Positions 15,484 through 24,506 of a stretch of 51,822 bases of DNA are shown here, in pieces. The DNA lies in NCBI GenBank assembly GCA_949296115.1, contig CASFNR010000015.1, positions 1 through 51,822 of the forward strand, written 5' to 3'. A program made the translations under genes and the position numbers. The stretch's first letter is position 1. Each line of letters opens with the position of its first letter. The DNA is from an uncultured Eubacteriales bacterium (lineage in GTDB: Bacteria > Bacillota > Clostridia > Oscillospirales > Oscillospiraceae). The notes beneath the pieces were generated by a model that saw nothing but the letters and a program-made list of their open reading frames with translations, did no database searches and was not told the origin of the DNA.

Positions 15484-16317
15484 CTATTCCAGGAACCACT
15501 GCCGCAGCATCCGCAGGTCGTTCTCTGTCCGCTCCGGCTTTTCTTCCTCCCGCATAACCGGCAGATCCTGCTCCAGCTGCCGGACATACCGGGCAATCAG
15601 GGGATAATCCAGGCAGGAGTCCTCCAGCACGGTACTGTGGAAATTCCCGGCATCGTCAAACGCCACGCCCTTGATGTGCACCGCCACGATTTTGTCCCCC
15701 CACAGGGTCATGGCCCGGTCCCACATGGCTTCCTGCCGGTTCACGTCCTCATAACTGATCAGATTGGCTGCGTCGAAAATGATTTTCAGGTTGGGACTGG
15801 CAATGCTGTCCAGGACCATTTTTGCCGCCTCCGGGGTATTCATGGCATGGTAGAACACCGGTTCCACCGCCACGGTAACACCCGCAGCCTCTGCGTGGGG
15901 CATGATCTCCTCCAGGGACTTCAGCAGCGCCCGCTGGGCCTGGGCCCGGGTAGTTCCCACCGGCTGCTTGCTCATGTTGGTGGTCTCACTGCCCTGGCAT
16001 CCTGCTCCCAGTAATTTGGTATAGGGAATCTGACTGATGAAATCCGCCGTCTGTTTTTTCCGGGCTTCCTCATCCACCAGACTCAGCTCCACATAAGTGC
16101 CATGAACTGCCACATCCACGCCGGTTTTCTCCGCCGCCCGGAGGGTCCGCTCCACCAGTTCCGGCGTCACATCCCCATAGCTGCTGACGCCGCTGATTCC
16201 CTTTTTATAGGCCAGCTGGACGCACTGAAAGCCGTGGGTCCCGATCTTTTCAAACATTTCCTCCGGGGTGCCCTTTCCCATATCGTGCACCCGGGTGCCA
16301 AAGCGAATTTTTCCCAT
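15484..16317 (-). CDS. Sugar phosphate isomerase/epimerase family protein (AP-endonuclease-2 TIM barrel)
   Basis: 277 residues from ATG 16317, with AAGGGGA about 8 bases upstream; longer frames run into its own promoter. The xylose-isomerase-like TIM barrel is visible from GFQCVQLAYKKG, AVHGTYVELS, VAVEPVFYHAMN, IIFDAANLI and VAVHIKGVAF, with His, Glu and Asp metal ligands in those strands. Such proteins act on keto-sugars, inositols or similar; the substrate cannot be read here. It has its own promoter and terminators on both sides, so it is probably unrelated to the retron. Confidence 0.85.
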   Translation of the reverse strand: MGKIRFGTRVHDMGKGTPEEMFEKIGTHGFQCVQLAYKKGISGVSSYGDVTPELVERTLRAAEKTGVDVAVHGTYVELSLVDEEARKKQTADFISQIPYTKLLGAGCQGSETTNMSKQPVGTTRAQAQRALLKSLEEIMPHAEAAGVTVAVEPVFYHAMNTPEAAKMVLDSIASPNLKIIFDAANLISYEDVNRQEAMWDRAMTLWGDKIVAVHIKGVAFDDAGNFHSTVLEDSCLDYPLIARYVRQLEQDLPVMREEEKPERTENDLRMLRQWFLE

Positions 16318-16351
16318 CTCAGATTCCCCTTTCTGCGGGTTGTTTGAGACA

Positions 16352-16380
16352 ATCTTATCATATTCTTTCTGCGAATGCAA
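16352..16380 (-). promoter_or_regulatory. Promoter of the isomerase-like gene
   Basis: Minus-strand TTGCAT (16380-16375), 17-bp spacer, TAAGAT (16357-16352). Confidence 0.7.
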
Positions 16381-16432
16381 CCGATTCTCCAGCCAGCCGC
16401 TTTTTCCATCTCCCCTTCCGGCAGAAATGCAG

Positions 16433-16460
16433 AAAAGGCGCCGCATCAGCGGCGCCTTTT
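16433..16460. terminator. Terminator after jag
   Basis: AAAAGGCGCCGC, loop ATCA, GCGGCGCCTTTT: a perfect 12-bp stem with A- and T-runs built in, so it works in both directions. It ends the rpmH-to-jag operon. Confidence 0.85.
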
Positions 16461-16480
16461 GGCTGTCAAAACTTCGGAGA

Positions 16481-17413
16481 TCAGCGGACGTATTCGATGA
16501 CCACCCGGCGGTTGGGCTCCACACCGGTGGAGTGGGTGGTGATGTTCTCCATGTCCTGGAGCGCCGCGTGAATCACATGACGCTCGTAAGCGTTCATAGG
16601 CTCCAGGGTGGTACGGCGGCGAGCCTTCAGCACCTGTTGGGCCTTCTTCCGGGCATAGCGGCGCAGGCTGTCCTCCCGCTTCTCCCGGTAGCATTCCGCG
16701 TCCACATTGATCCGGATGTGGCCCTCCACATCCCGGTTGATGGTGTAGTTGGCCAGATGCTGGATGGCATCCAGGGTGTCACCCCGGCGGCCGATCAGAT
16801 AGCCCAGATCGTCCCCAACCAGGTCCACCTTGTATGTATTGCCCTCCACACACCAGCAGTGGGGCACCGCCTGGGAGTCCATATGCTCCAGCAGACCCTT
16901 CAGGAACACCTCAATCTTCTCCTCGGTGGAGCCGGGAGCGGCGGGGGCGTAGACCTTGGGCTCTGCCTTCCCCTTGGGTGTCTTGGGCTCCTTGAGGGAC
17001 TTCGGCTCCTTGGGAGTTTCCGGCTTCTTCTCCTGCTTGGGGGGGCGGGGCTTGTCCTGCCGGGGCTTTTCCGCCTTGGGCGTCTCAGGAGCCTTGGCAG
17101 GCTCTTCCTTCACAGGCTCAGCCTTGGGGGCCTCCGGCGCCTTAGGCGCTTCCGGCTTTTTTACCGGGGCGGCGGGCTTGGGCTTGGAGCGGGAGGCAGC
17201 GCTCAGGGCAACCTTGGGGGCTTCCGGCACCGGGTCCGGTGCCTCGTAGGTCACCTGAACCTTGGCAGGCTGGGCGCCGAAGCCCAGGAATCCCGCCTTC
17301 TCCTTCTGGAGCACGGTGACGGATACGCTGTCCCGGTCCAGCCCCAGCTGTGCCAGAGCGGATTCAATGGCAAGGTCAATGGTCTTGCCGGTGGTCACAA
17401 TTGTCTTTTCCAT
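16481..17413 (-). CDS. jag: RNA-binding protein Jag/KhpB
   Basis: 310 residues. An N-terminal Jag_N domain (about 1-52, EKAGFLGFGAQPAKV) is followed by a long low-complexity linker rich in Lys, Pro and Glu (about 55-155), then a KH domain with LIGRRGDTLDAIQHLANY (about 208-225) and an R3H domain at the C-terminus (NAYERHVIHAALQ). Jag/KhpB binds RNA with KhpA and affects cell division and elongation. GGAGGAG precedes the ATG, three bases after yidC, so the two are coupled. The linker is longer than in many homologues. Confidence 0.92.
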   Translation of the reverse strand: MEKTIVTTGKTIDLAIESALAQLGLDRDSVSVTVLQKEKAGFLGFGAQPAKVQVTYEAPDPVPEAPKVALSAASRSKPKPAAPVKKPEAPKAPEAPKAEPVKEEPAKAPETPKAEKPRQDKPRPPKQEKKPETPKEPKSLKEPKTPKGKAEPKVYAPAAPGSTEEKIEVFLKGLLEHMDSQAVPHCWCVEGNTYKVDLVGDDLGYLIGRRGDTLDAIQHLANYTINRDVEGHIRINVDAECYREKREDSLRRYARKKAQQVLKARRRTTLEPMNAYERHVIHAALQDMENITTHSTGVEPNRRVVIEYVR

Positions 17414-17416
17414 GGT

Positions 17417-18664
17417 TTACTCCTCCGTAGGCTGGGACGCGTAGCGGTTGGGATCGTAGTTGCGGCCCTTGCAGTAGGGGCGGCTGGGGATACCGGACAT
17501 GCAGGAAGAATCCTCCTCGTCCTCCTCCAGGATGCCCTTCCGGGCGGCGTACTCCTTGGCGGCGGCAGCCTTGGCGGCCTGCTCCTGATCCCGCTGCTGC
17601 TTCTGCAGCTTCTTCTTGCTGGTATTGGTGGTAATGCCGTCGGGATTGGCAGCCCGGCGCTCGGCCCGGATGCGCTCCTTCTCGGCCTCCAGCCGGTCCT
17701 CCTCCAGGGCTTTCTGGAGCCGGACGGCATCCTCTGCATCGTAAATCTTGCGGTAGTGGTTGGTCATGATGGGGTCGGTGATCATCCGGACCACGCCGCC
17801 CATGAACCAGTACAGGGACAGGCCGGCAGACACGCTGAAGCCGATCCACAGGCTCATCAGGGGCATCATCCACATCATGGTCTGCATGGACTGGTTCTGC
17901 TGGGACTTCTTGGCGGTTTCCTCGTCCTGAATGCCCTTCTCATTGGTCACCACGGAGTTGTTGGTTTTCTGAGAAATCCACATCTGCAGCACCTGGGAGG
18001 CGGCAGAAATCACGGGAATCAGGAATGCGCCGATGTGGGCCCAGTTCCAGACCCAGGTCTCCGAGAAGATGTTGAACTGGGGAATGGTACCCAGGTTGAT
18101 GCCCAGGAAGTTGAAGTTGATGCCGGCCAGGGTTACTTCGCTGATGCCGGGGATGGCGGCCTTCAACTCCTCCACAAACTGTGGGATGGCCTGGGCGGCG
18201 ATAACCTGGTCATAGTAGCTGTTGCCGGAGAACATGGTGGGAGCCGCTTCCTTGATGACGGATACAATCTGCTGGGCCACGTCGGCGGACTCCATCATGA
18301 TATAGGTGATGGGCTGGCGCACCACGGCCAGCAGGGGCCACAGAATCAGCAGGGGGATGAAGCTCCACAGGCATCCGCCGCCCATAGAAGCGCCCTCGTC
18401 CCGGTACAGCTTCTGAATCAGTTCATTCTGCTTCTGAGGGTCGTTGGCATAGCGGGACTGAATCTCCTGAACCCGGGGGGTCAGGCGGGACATCTTCATC
18501 ATGCTCTTTTTGCTCTTGGCATTGATGGGCATCAGCACCACCTGCACCAGAACGGCAAACAGGATCATGGCAACGCCGTAGTTGCCGGTGAACTGGTACA
18601 GGAAACTCAGCAGGTAGCCGAAGGGCACGGTAACGATGTCGGATAACTGGAATGCAAGAAACAT
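17417..18664 (-). CDS. yidC: Membrane protein insertase YidC/OxaA
   Basis: 415 residues. Five predicted membrane segments of the 60KD_IMP domain lie between about residues 15 and 300 (YGVAMILFAVLVQVVLMPINAKSKKS is the conserved TM-cytoplasmic junction). A charged, coiled tail of about 100 residues follows, rich in Lys, Glu and Ala. It inserts membrane proteins with or without SecYEG. The N-terminus lacks the lipobox seen in Bacillus SpoIIIJ. GAGGAGGA precedes the start. Flanked by yidD and jag as in most Firmicutes. Confidence 0.93.
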   Translation of the reverse strand: MFLAFQLSDIVTVPFGYLLSFLYQFTGNYGVAMILFAVLVQVVLMPINAKSKKSMMKMSRLTPRVQEIQSRYANDPQKQNELIQKLYRDEGASMGGGCLWSFIPLLILWPLLAVVRQPITYIMMESADVAQQIVSVIKEAAPTMFSGNSYYDQVIAAQAIPQFVEELKAAIPGISEVTLAGINFNFLGINLGTIPQFNIFSETWVWNWAHIGAFLIPVISAASQVLQMWISQKTNNSVVTNEKGIQDEETAKKSQQNQSMQTMMWMMPLMSLWIGFSVSAGLSLYWFMGGVVRMITDPIMTNHYRKIYDAEDAVRLQKALEEDRLEAEKERIRAERRAANPDGITTNTSKKKLQKQQRDQEQAAKAAAAKEYAARKGILEEDEEDSSCMSGIPSRPYCKGRNYDPNRYASQPTEE

Positions 18665-18691
18665 TGACGTTCCTCCTCAAATTTCTGGAAG

Positions 18692-18904
18692 TCAGGGTAC
18701 GGGATCGTAAAAATCACCCTTATAGAAGGGGTGACACCGCAGCAGCCGGCGCAGGGCCAGCCAGCCGCCCTTGATTGCCCCGTATTTGCTGATGGCCTGA
18801 AGGGCGTAGACGCTGCAAGTGGGCCGGAACCGGCACTGAGAAGGGAAGGCCGGAGAAATCCGGCGCTGATAAAAGCGAATCAGCCAAAGCAGCAGCGATT
18901 TCAT
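18692..18904 (-). CDS. yidD: Membrane protein insertion efficiency factor YidD
   Basis: 70 residues with the family core [19 protein letters not shown], three conserved cysteines and [22 protein letters not shown]. YidD assists YidC-dependent insertion. Its start overlaps rnpA's stop by 4 bases. Confidence 0.93.
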   Translation of the reverse strand: MKSLLLWLIRFYQRRISPAFPSQCRFRPTCSVYALQAISKYGAIKGGWLALRRLLRCHPFYKGDFYDPVP

Positions 18905-19257
18905 AGACCGGTCTCCTCTGCGGATGTCCGGAGGATTCCCGCTTTCGCCGCCAGGGACAGATAGCTCTTGGTGAGCCGGGAAAATTCCGCATCCACTGCC
19001 CGGGTGCGGGCAACCACCACAATGTCCCAGCCGGGCTGGAACTTGTCCTCATTGAGCCGATAGATTTCCCGCAGGCGCCGGCGAATCCGGTTGCGGACAT
19101 TGGCCTTGCCCAGCTTCTTGCTCACGGTAATCCCCACCCGATTGGCAGGGGTCCGGTTCTTCCGGGCGTAGAGCACCAGATAGCCGTCGGCAAAGCCGGA
19201 CGTATGATACAGCCGGCGGAAAATGTGGTTCAGCTTCAGAGCACTGGAATATTTCAT
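18901..19257 (-). CDS. rnpA: Ribonuclease P protein component
   Basis: 118 residues with the RNR signature [18 protein letters not shown] (about 54-71), which contacts the RNase P RNA during tRNA 5' maturation. GGAGG lies about 12 bases before the ATG, right behind the T-run of the hairpin at 19277-19322. Coupled to yidD. Confidence 0.95.
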   Translation of the reverse strand: MKYSSALKLNHIFRRLYHTSGFADGYLVLYARKNRTPANRVGITVSKKLGKANVRNRIRRRLREIYRLNEDKFQPGWDIVVVARTRAVDAEFSRLTKSYLSLAAKAGILRTSAEETGL

Positions 19258-19276
19258 GGTTTTGCCGCTGCCTCCT

Positions 19277-19322
19277 AAAAAGGGAGCGGGGCGAATGCGT
19301 CATTCACCCCGCTGTAGCTCCC
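19277..19322 (-). terminator. Hairpin with T-run between rpmH and rnpA
   Basis: On the minus strand GGGAGC...GCGGGG...GAATG pairs with CATTC...CCCCGC...GCTCCC and is followed by TTTTT. As the downstream genes have no other obvious promoter, this may be a partial terminator that keeps L34 expression above that of rnpA-yidD-yidC. Confidence 0.65.
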
Positions 19323-19372
19323 GTTTCGCTTTTTGCGCTTCTTGTCCTGGTATGACCCACTTCACAAGCGCA

Positions 19373-19507
19373 TCAGGCGGACAGAACCTTGCGGCCCTTG
19401 GCACGGCGGCGGGCCAGCACCTTACGGCCATTGGAAGTAGCCATTCTCTGGCGGAAACCGTGAACCTTGGAACGGTGACGACGGCTGGGCTGATAGGTAC
19501 GCTTCAT
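19373..19507 (-). CDS. rpmH: 50S ribosomal protein L34
   Basis: 44 residues, [20 protein letters not shown] and on to GRKVLSA, the canonical L34 sequence. AGGAGG lies about 9 bases upstream of ATG 19507. It heads the operon rpmH-rnpA-yidD-yidC-jag. Confidence 0.97.
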   Translation of the reverse strand: MKRTYQPSRRHRSKVHGFRQRMATSNGRKVLARRRAKGRKVLSA

Positions 19508-19602
19508 CTTCGGATACACCTCCTGTCAAATGTCAATATGCTCAACAGCCGAAACCGGCCGCAGCAACACAAATGGACTGACCATTACGGTCATGCTGAA
19601 TC

Positions 19603-19631
19603 ATTATAACCGAAAAAGGCAGTCAGGTCAA
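19603..19631 (-). promoter_or_regulatory. Promoter of the rpmH operon
   Basis: Minus-strand TTGACC (19631-19626), 17-bp spacer, TATAAT (19608-19603). Confidence 0.85.
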
Positions 19632-19673
19632 CATTTTTTTCCGATTTTTCTGGATCTGCCTGAATTATCCCTT

Positions 19674-20780
19674 TTACTTTCCGGCGTAGGGCAGATTCGG
19701 GCCGGAAAAGGACCCGTCCAGCTTGCTCATTACCCGCTGGTAGTCCTCAGAATCTTCCGGATAGGGAGTGGGTTGGAAATTATTATAGCCTTCCACGGAG
19801 CTGACGCTGGCAGGCACCAGCGTCCGTTCCCCCAAAGTCACATCTCCCGCTTCATCCAGGAGCACCTCCTGCTGAATCAGGGCTGTGTCCAGGTCCTCCG
19901 GAGCGGGATTGCCCCCGAAGCTGAAATTTCCCAGGGAGTAGAAAATCACCCCATCATTGTACGTCTCCACCGGCTGGAGCACATGGGGATGGGTGCCGAA
20001 AACGATGTCCGCCCCGGCGTCAATGGCGGCGTGGGCCAGCTCGGTCTGGGCCGGTGTGGGATGGTAGCTTCCCTCCACCCCCCAGTGGGGGGCGAAAATC
20101 ACAATATCCGCCTGCTCCGCCAGCCGGGCAATGTCCTGGGTGATCTGCTGGGTATCCAGCAGATAATACACCGCCCCGTAGATGCCGATGGTGGTACCGT
20201 CCTCCAGGGGGATGATGACAGAACTGTCCCGCTCCACAAAGGGGATTCCGGCGGCGTCCAGGGCTTCCCGGGTGGCGTCGTAGCCCGCCTGGCCATAGTC
20301 CATGGAATGGTTATTGGACAGGGACACCGCTTCCACACCCCCCTGGGTGAGAATGGCAGTGTAGGCGGAGGGCCCCCGGAATACAAACCGCTTCGAGGCG
20401 GGATTGCCCACCTCGCACAGGGGACCTTCCAGGTTCACCAAAGTAAAATCATCCTGGGCAAAGTAGTCCTGCACGTTCCGGAAGGGATAGTCATAGTCAT
20501 CCCCCACGGTTTTCAGAAAGCCCAACTGGGCGTAGGCGGTGGCCTCGTTGCTGCCCAGGGTGCAGTCCCCGGCAAAGGTCAGCAGGTACCGCCGCTGGCC
20601 TTGGGTTGGCTCCGTTTGCCCCGGCTGGGTTTCCGTGGCAGACTCGGTTTGCACCAGGGCAGTCTCCGTGGGGGCGGCAGCAGTCACCGCCGCCTGTACC
20701 GATGCCGGTTCTCCACCGGCGCAGCCGGCAAGCAGAAGCAGGCACAGGGCCAAAGCGGCCCCGATTCGGGCCTTACCCAT
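19674..20780 (-). CDS. CapA family lipoprotein (metallophosphatase-like)
   Basis: About 368 residues from ATG 20780, which overlaps the typA stop by 8 bases. A lipoprotein signal ends in LLAGC (about residue 19), followed by a Thr/Gln/Glu-rich linker. The PGA_cap/metallophosphatase domain spans about 70-360 with FAGDCTLG, NLEGPL, SLSNNHSMDYG, FAPHWG and FGTHPHVLQP. CapA-type proteins are linked to poly-gamma-glutamate export or to cell-surface functions; actual substrate unknown. It is translationally coupled to typA, an unusual partner. Confidence 0.88.
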   Translation of the reverse strand: MGKARIGAALALCLLLLAGCAGGEPASVQAAVTAAAPTETALVQTESATETQPGQTEPTQGQRRYLLTFAGDCTLGSNEATAYAQLGFLKTVGDDYDYPFRNVQDYFAQDDFTLVNLEGPLCEVGNPASKRFVFRGPSAYTAILTQGGVEAVSLSNNHSMDYGQAGYDATREALDAAGIPFVERDSSVIIPLEDGTTIGIYGAVYYLLDTQQITQDIARLAEQADIVIFAPHWGVEGSYHPTPAQTELAHAAIDAGADIVFGTHPHVLQPVETYNDGVIFYSLGNFSFGGNPAPEDLDTALIQQEVLLDEAGDVTLGERTLVPASVSSVEGYNNFQPTPYPEDSEDYQRVMSKLDGSFSGPNLPYAGK

Positions 20781-22608
20781 TATCCTGAGCACGGCGCTTC
20801 ATCAGATTCCGCATCCGCAGGCCGTGATCCAGCTCCCGCTTGCGAATCCGCAGGCTCTTGGGGGTACACTCCAGAAGCTCGTCGTCTGCCAGGAACTCCA
20901 GGCACTGCTCCAAAGAGAACACCTTGGGAGGCGTCAGCCGCAGGGCCTCGTCGGAACCGGCGGCGCGCATATTGGTCAGCTGCTTGCGCTTGCAGACGTT
21001 CACGGTCATATCCTCGTTCCGGCTGCAGATGCCCACCACCATGCCGGCATACACCGGGGTGCCCGGGCCAATGAACAGAGCGCCCCGCTCCTGGGCGGCT
21101 GCCAGACCATAGGTCACGGCTTCGCCGGTTTCAAAGGCAATCAGAGAACCGGTGAGGCGGCGCTCAATGTCGCCCTTCATGGGGGCGTAAGTCTCCAGAA
21201 CAGAGGACATGATGCCCTCGCCCCGGGTATCGGTCAGAAATTCGTTCCGGTAGCCGAACAGGCCCCGGGAGGGCACCAGGAACTCCAGGCGGTACCGGCT
21301 GCCCATGGGGGTCATGCCCAGCAGGTCCCCCTTCCGGCGGCCCATCTTCTCAATGACAGCGCCCATGCAGGCTTCCGGCACGTCCGCCACCATCCGCTCG
21401 ATGGGCTCACAGACCTTGCCGTCGATGACCTTGGTCAGCACCCGGGGGGTGGAGACGGAGAACTCATAGCCTTCCCGGCGCATGGTCTCCATCAGAATGG
21501 ACAGGTGCATCTCACCACGGCCCGCCACATTGAAGGCATCGGTGCCCTGCTCGGTGACATGGAGGGACACGTCCTTCAGCAGCTCCTTCTCCAGCCGGTC
21601 CCGCAGGTTCCGGGAGGTAACAAACTTGCCCTCCTTGCCGGCAAAGGGAGAATCGTTCACGGCAAAGGTCATTTCAATGGTGGGGTCGGAAATCTTCACA
21701 AAGGGCAGCGGCTCAGCGCAGTCCGGAGCGCACAGCGTCCGGCCGATGGTGATGTCCGCCATGCCGCTGAGGGCCACGATTTCACCGGCGCTGGCCTCCT
21801 GAATGGGGGTCTTGGCCAGGCCGTCGAAGGCATACAGGGCCACGACCTTGCCCTTCTGCTTGATTTCAGGGTCGTGGTAGTCGCAGATGGTGACCTCCTG
21901 GTTGACCTTGATGGTGCCCCGCTCCACACGGCCCACGGCAATCCGGCCCACATATTCATTGTAGTCAATGGAAGAAACCAGCAGCTGCAGCGGCGCAGAA
22001 GCGTCTCCCTCCGGGGCGGGGATATAGTTGACAATGGTCTCGAACAGGGGGACCAGATCGGTACCTGCCTCGTCCGGACCGTAGGAAGCGGTGCCCTGAC
22101 GGCCGGAGCAGAAGATGGTGGGGGAGTTGAACTGCTCGTCGGTGGCGTCCAGCTCCAGCAGCAGCTCCAGCACCTCGTCCATGACCTCGTGGATCCGGGC
22201 GTCGGGCTTGTCCACCTTGTTAACCGCCACGATGACCTTATGGCCCAGCTCCAGGGCCTTCTGGAGAACGAACCGGGTCTGGGGCATGGGGCCCTCGGCG
22301 GCGTCCACCAGCAGGATGACGCCGTTGACCATCTTCAGGATTCGCTCCACCTCGCCGCCGAAGTCGGCGTGGCCCGGGGTGTCCACGATGTTGATTTTGT
22401 AATCCTTATAATGCACAGCGGTGTTCTTGGCCAGAATGGTGATGCCCCGCTCCCGTTCCAGGTCGCCGGAGTCCATAACCCGCTCCACCGTGGCCTGGTT
22501 TTCCCGGTAGATGCCGCCCTGCTTCAGCATTTCGTCCACCAGGGTGGTTTTGCCATGGTCAACGTGGGCAATGATGGCAATATTTCTGATTTTATCCTGC
22601 GATACCAT
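20773..22608 (-). CDS. typA: Ribosome-associated translational GTPase TypA/BipA
   Basis: 611 residues with G1 AHVDHGKTT (15-23), G2/G3 region ERGIT and DTPGHADFGGEV, and G4 NKVD, followed by EF-G-like domains III and V and the BipA-specific C-terminal domain. It aids 50S assembly and growth under stress. GGAG lies about 11 bases before ATG 22608. Full length. Confidence 0.95.
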   Translation of the reverse strand: MVSQDKIRNIAIIAHVDHGKTTLVDEMLKQGGIYRENQATVERVMDSGDLERERGITILAKNTAVHYKDYKINIVDTPGHADFGGEVERILKMVNGVILLVDAAEGPMPQTRFVLQKALELGHKVIVAVNKVDKPDARIHEVMDEVLELLLELDATDEQFNSPTIFCSGRQGTASYGPDEAGTDLVPLFETIVNYIPAPEGDASAPLQLLVSSIDYNEYVGRIAVGRVERGTIKVNQEVTICDYHDPEIKQKGKVVALYAFDGLAKTPIQEASAGEIVALSGMADITIGRTLCAPDCAEPLPFVKISDPTIEMTFAVNDSPFAGKEGKFVTSRNLRDRLEKELLKDVSLHVTEQGTDAFNVAGRGEMHLSILMETMRREGYEFSVSTPRVLTKVIDGKVCEPIERMVADVPEACMGAVIEKMGRRKGDLLGMTPMGSRYRLEFLVPSRGLFGYRNEFLTDTRGEGIMSSVLETYAPMKGDIERRLTGSLIAFETGEAVTYGLAAAQERGALFIGPGTPVYAGMVVGICSRNEDMTVNVCKRKQLTNMRAAGSDEALRLTPPKVFSLEQCLEFLADDELLECTPKSLRIRKRELDHGLRMRNLMKRRAQDNG

Positions 22609-22660
22609 ATTATTTGATTCTCCTTCAGGTGGCTTGTCTCAAAGTTACTCTCAACCGGAA

Positions 22661-22689
22661 ATTATAACACCTTAACAAAAAGAATGCAA
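22661..22689 (-). promoter_or_regulatory. Promoter of typA-capA
   Basis: Minus-strand TTGCAT (22689-22684), 17-bp spacer, TATAAT (22666-22661). Confidence 0.85.
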
Positions 22690-22736
22690 GATATTTGGTA
22701 AAAATTACGGCGTACAATTCTATTTTTCCCAAAAAC

Positions 22737-22774
22737 GCCCCCGGGAAACCGCTCTATCGGCATTTCCCGGGGGC
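22737..22774 (-). terminator. Terminator of the DUF3786 gene
   Basis: GCCCCCGGGAAA (22737-22748) pairs with TTTCCCGGGGGC (22763-22774); GTTTTTGGG follows on the minus strand. Confidence 0.85.
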
Positions 22775-22784
22775 TGCGTCTCGT

Positions 22785-23396
22785 TTACATGTATGATTTG
22801 ACCGTAGAAATCAGAATATCTCCCGCTACAACCCGATCCTCCGGGGCAAATCCGTCGGCAAAGTTGTCGGAATACAGCACCTGGGCATTGGGCGGGAATT
22901 CCTCGTCCCCCTCCCACACCAGCAGCTGCATCTCATAGCCTGGCACCAGGGTGAACCGGTAGCCTGCGTCTCCGTGGGGCACCTTCTCCGCTCCCATCTT
23001 CTCAGCGGCGGCACGGTAAGCTGCCGTCCGGGTGCCGAAGGTGAAAGCCGCCCGGGTCAGCACCCGGCCGGTATATGGCTGAATGTACATCTCCCCCCAG
23101 GGCATCTCCCGGAAGGTTTTCCATTCGCCGCCCCAGCTGGTATCCCGGCACTCCAGCAGGTAGCGCAGCAGGAAGGTCTGGGTGGCCAGCGGCGGAACCG
23201 GGCCGCCGTCCAGGGCCCGGATGGTATATTCAGGGTGGGCAATGGCGAACTGCCGCCCCAGCAGGGTGACGGTGAATTCCGCCCCGTCCCAGGCCACCCC
23301 CGCCAGACGCTCCGGAACCGCCTGGGGAGACAGTTCCCGGAATTTCTCCTGGTAAAAGCTGAAGGGCACTTCTTCCTTGTGATTTTCCAGTTGCAT
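22785..23396 (-). CDS. DUF3786 domain protein
   Basis: 203 residues of the DUF3786 family, found in anaerobes; the core includes FLLRYLLECRDTSWGGEW, GYRFTLVPGYEMQLLVWEGD and the C-terminal ILYSDN-like segment VLYSDNFADGFAPEDR. Biochemical role unknown. GAGGAG lies 5-6 bases before the ATG, it has its own promoter and terminator, and no signal peptide is present, so it is probably a cytoplasmic protein made alone. Confidence 0.85.
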   Translation of the reverse strand: MQLENHKEEVPFSFYQEKFRELSPQAVPERLAGVAWDGAEFTVTLLGRQFAIAHPEYTIRALDGGPVPPLATQTFLLRYLLECRDTSWGGEWKTFREMPWGEMYIQPYTGRVLTRAAFTFGTRTAAYRAAAEKMGAEKVPHGDAGYRFTLVPGYEMQLLVWEGDEEFPPNAQVLYSDNFADGFAPEDRVVAGDILISTVKSYM

Positions 23397-23428
23397 AACG
23401 GCTCCTCTTTATCGATAAATTTTTCCCC

Positions 23429-23457
23429 ATTGTACCATACTCCATGAAGGATTGCAA
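23429..23457 (-). promoter_or_regulatory. Promoter of the DUF3786 gene
   Basis: Minus-strand TTGCAA (23457-23452), 17-bp spacer, TACAAT (23434-23429). Confidence 0.8.
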
Positions 23458-23468
23458 CGGTCCGGCGG

Positions 23469-24326
23469 TTAAAAATCCGGGATGAATCCCGTTCCCGCCG
23501 CCTCAGCCTCCTGGGTGAAGCCCTCCAGCCGGTTCAGATACATCCAGCTGAGCACCGCCTCGTATTCCGCCTGGGTCACGCTGCGGTCAAAGGGCGGTTC
23601 CATTCCCGGCATGGGGGTATACTGCCGCATCAGGCTCACCAGTACCTGTCCGGGCGCAAAAGTTTCCCCGATTTCGTCCAGCACCTTCAGGGAGTTCTCC
23701 ACCTGTCCCGGCAGCACCAGATGGCGGATGACCACCCCCCGGGTGATCTTCTCCCCCTCCCAGCGCACCGGTCCGGTTTGCCGGACCATTTCCCGGATGG
23801 CGGCCCGGGCAATTTCCGGGTAATCTCCTTCCCCGGAGAGCGTTCGGGCCAGCCCGCTGTCCCCGTATTTCCAGTCCGGCAGATAGATGTCCACCAGTCC
23901 CTCCAGTTCCGCCAGGGTTTCCACCCGTTCGTACCCGCCGCAGTTGTACACCACCGGCACCGGCAGCCGGGGCTTCAGTGCCGGAACAATGGTGGGCAGG
24001 AAATGGGTGGGAGTCACCAGGTCGATGTTCTCCGCTCCCTGGGCAATCAGCGCCTCCATCGCCCGGCGCAGCTGCCCGCTGTCCATGGGGGTTCCCACCG
24101 GGCCGCCGCTGATGGCCCGGTTCTGGCAGTACCGGCAGCCCAGCGTGCAGCCCCCGAAGAAAATGGCGCCGCTGCCCCCTGCCCCGGCCAGCACCGGCTC
24201 CTCCCAGGGGTGAATCATGGTCTTGGCCACCAGTGCCCGGTCCGGGCAGCCGCAGAATCCCCGCTCCCCGGCGCTGCGGTTCACGCCGCACTGCCGGGGA
24301 CACAGGGTGCAATGTTCGTATGTCAT
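23469..24326 (-). CDS. Radical SAM protein, PflA-like (COG1313)
   Basis: 285 residues. An N-terminal CTLCPRQCGVNR motif is followed by the radical SAM cluster motif CTLGCRYC (CxxxCxxC, about residues 60-67). Further motifs are VTPTHFLPTIVPAL, YNCGGYERVETL and the PDWKYGD region of the uncharacterised pyruvate-formate-lyase-activase-like family. It would use SAM and a 4Fe-4S cluster to make a radical; target unknown. GGAGG precedes the ATG by 6 bases. It has its own promoter. Confidence 0.88.
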   Translation of the reverse strand: MTYEHCTLCPRQCGVNRSAGERGFCGCPDRALVAKTMIHPWEEPVLAGAGGSGAIFFGGCTLGCRYCQNRAISGGPVGTPMDSGQLRRAMEALIAQGAENIDLVTPTHFLPTIVPALKPRLPVPVVYNCGGYERVETLAELEGLVDIYLPDWKYGDSGLARTLSGEGDYPEIARAAIREMVRQTGPVRWEGEKITRGVVIRHLVLPGQVENSLKVLDEIGETFAPGQVLVSLMRQYTPMPGMEPPFDRSVTQAEYEAVLSWMYLNRLEGFTQEAEAAGTGFIPDF

Positions 24327-24354
24327 GAATTACCTCCGCATTGTCTTTATCCAA

Positions 24355-24383
24355 ACTATAGCAGAAATCGTCCCTTCCCGCAA
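24355..24383 (-). promoter_or_regulatory. Promoter of the radical SAM gene
   Basis: Minus-strand TTGCGG (24383-24378), 17-bp spacer, TATAGT (24360-24355). Confidence 0.65.
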
Positions 24384-24506
24384 CCACCCGGAACAGAATT
24401 CCCGCCGGTGTTTGTATAGAATACGGAATCGTCAGACGATATTCTGATTTCATTCATTCATTTTGGCTAAATATACAAATTCAGCGAATATATATCCATC
24501 AGCATA

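Noticed and set aside
15484-16317. Isomerase-like gene as the retron effector
   Set aside because: It is convergent, separated by a strong bidirectional terminator, has its own promoter and belongs to a metabolic family not known with retrons.
16268-18646. 792-codon plus-strand frame opposite jag-yidC
   Set aside because: Leu/Gly/His-rich shadow of two clearly recognised genes.
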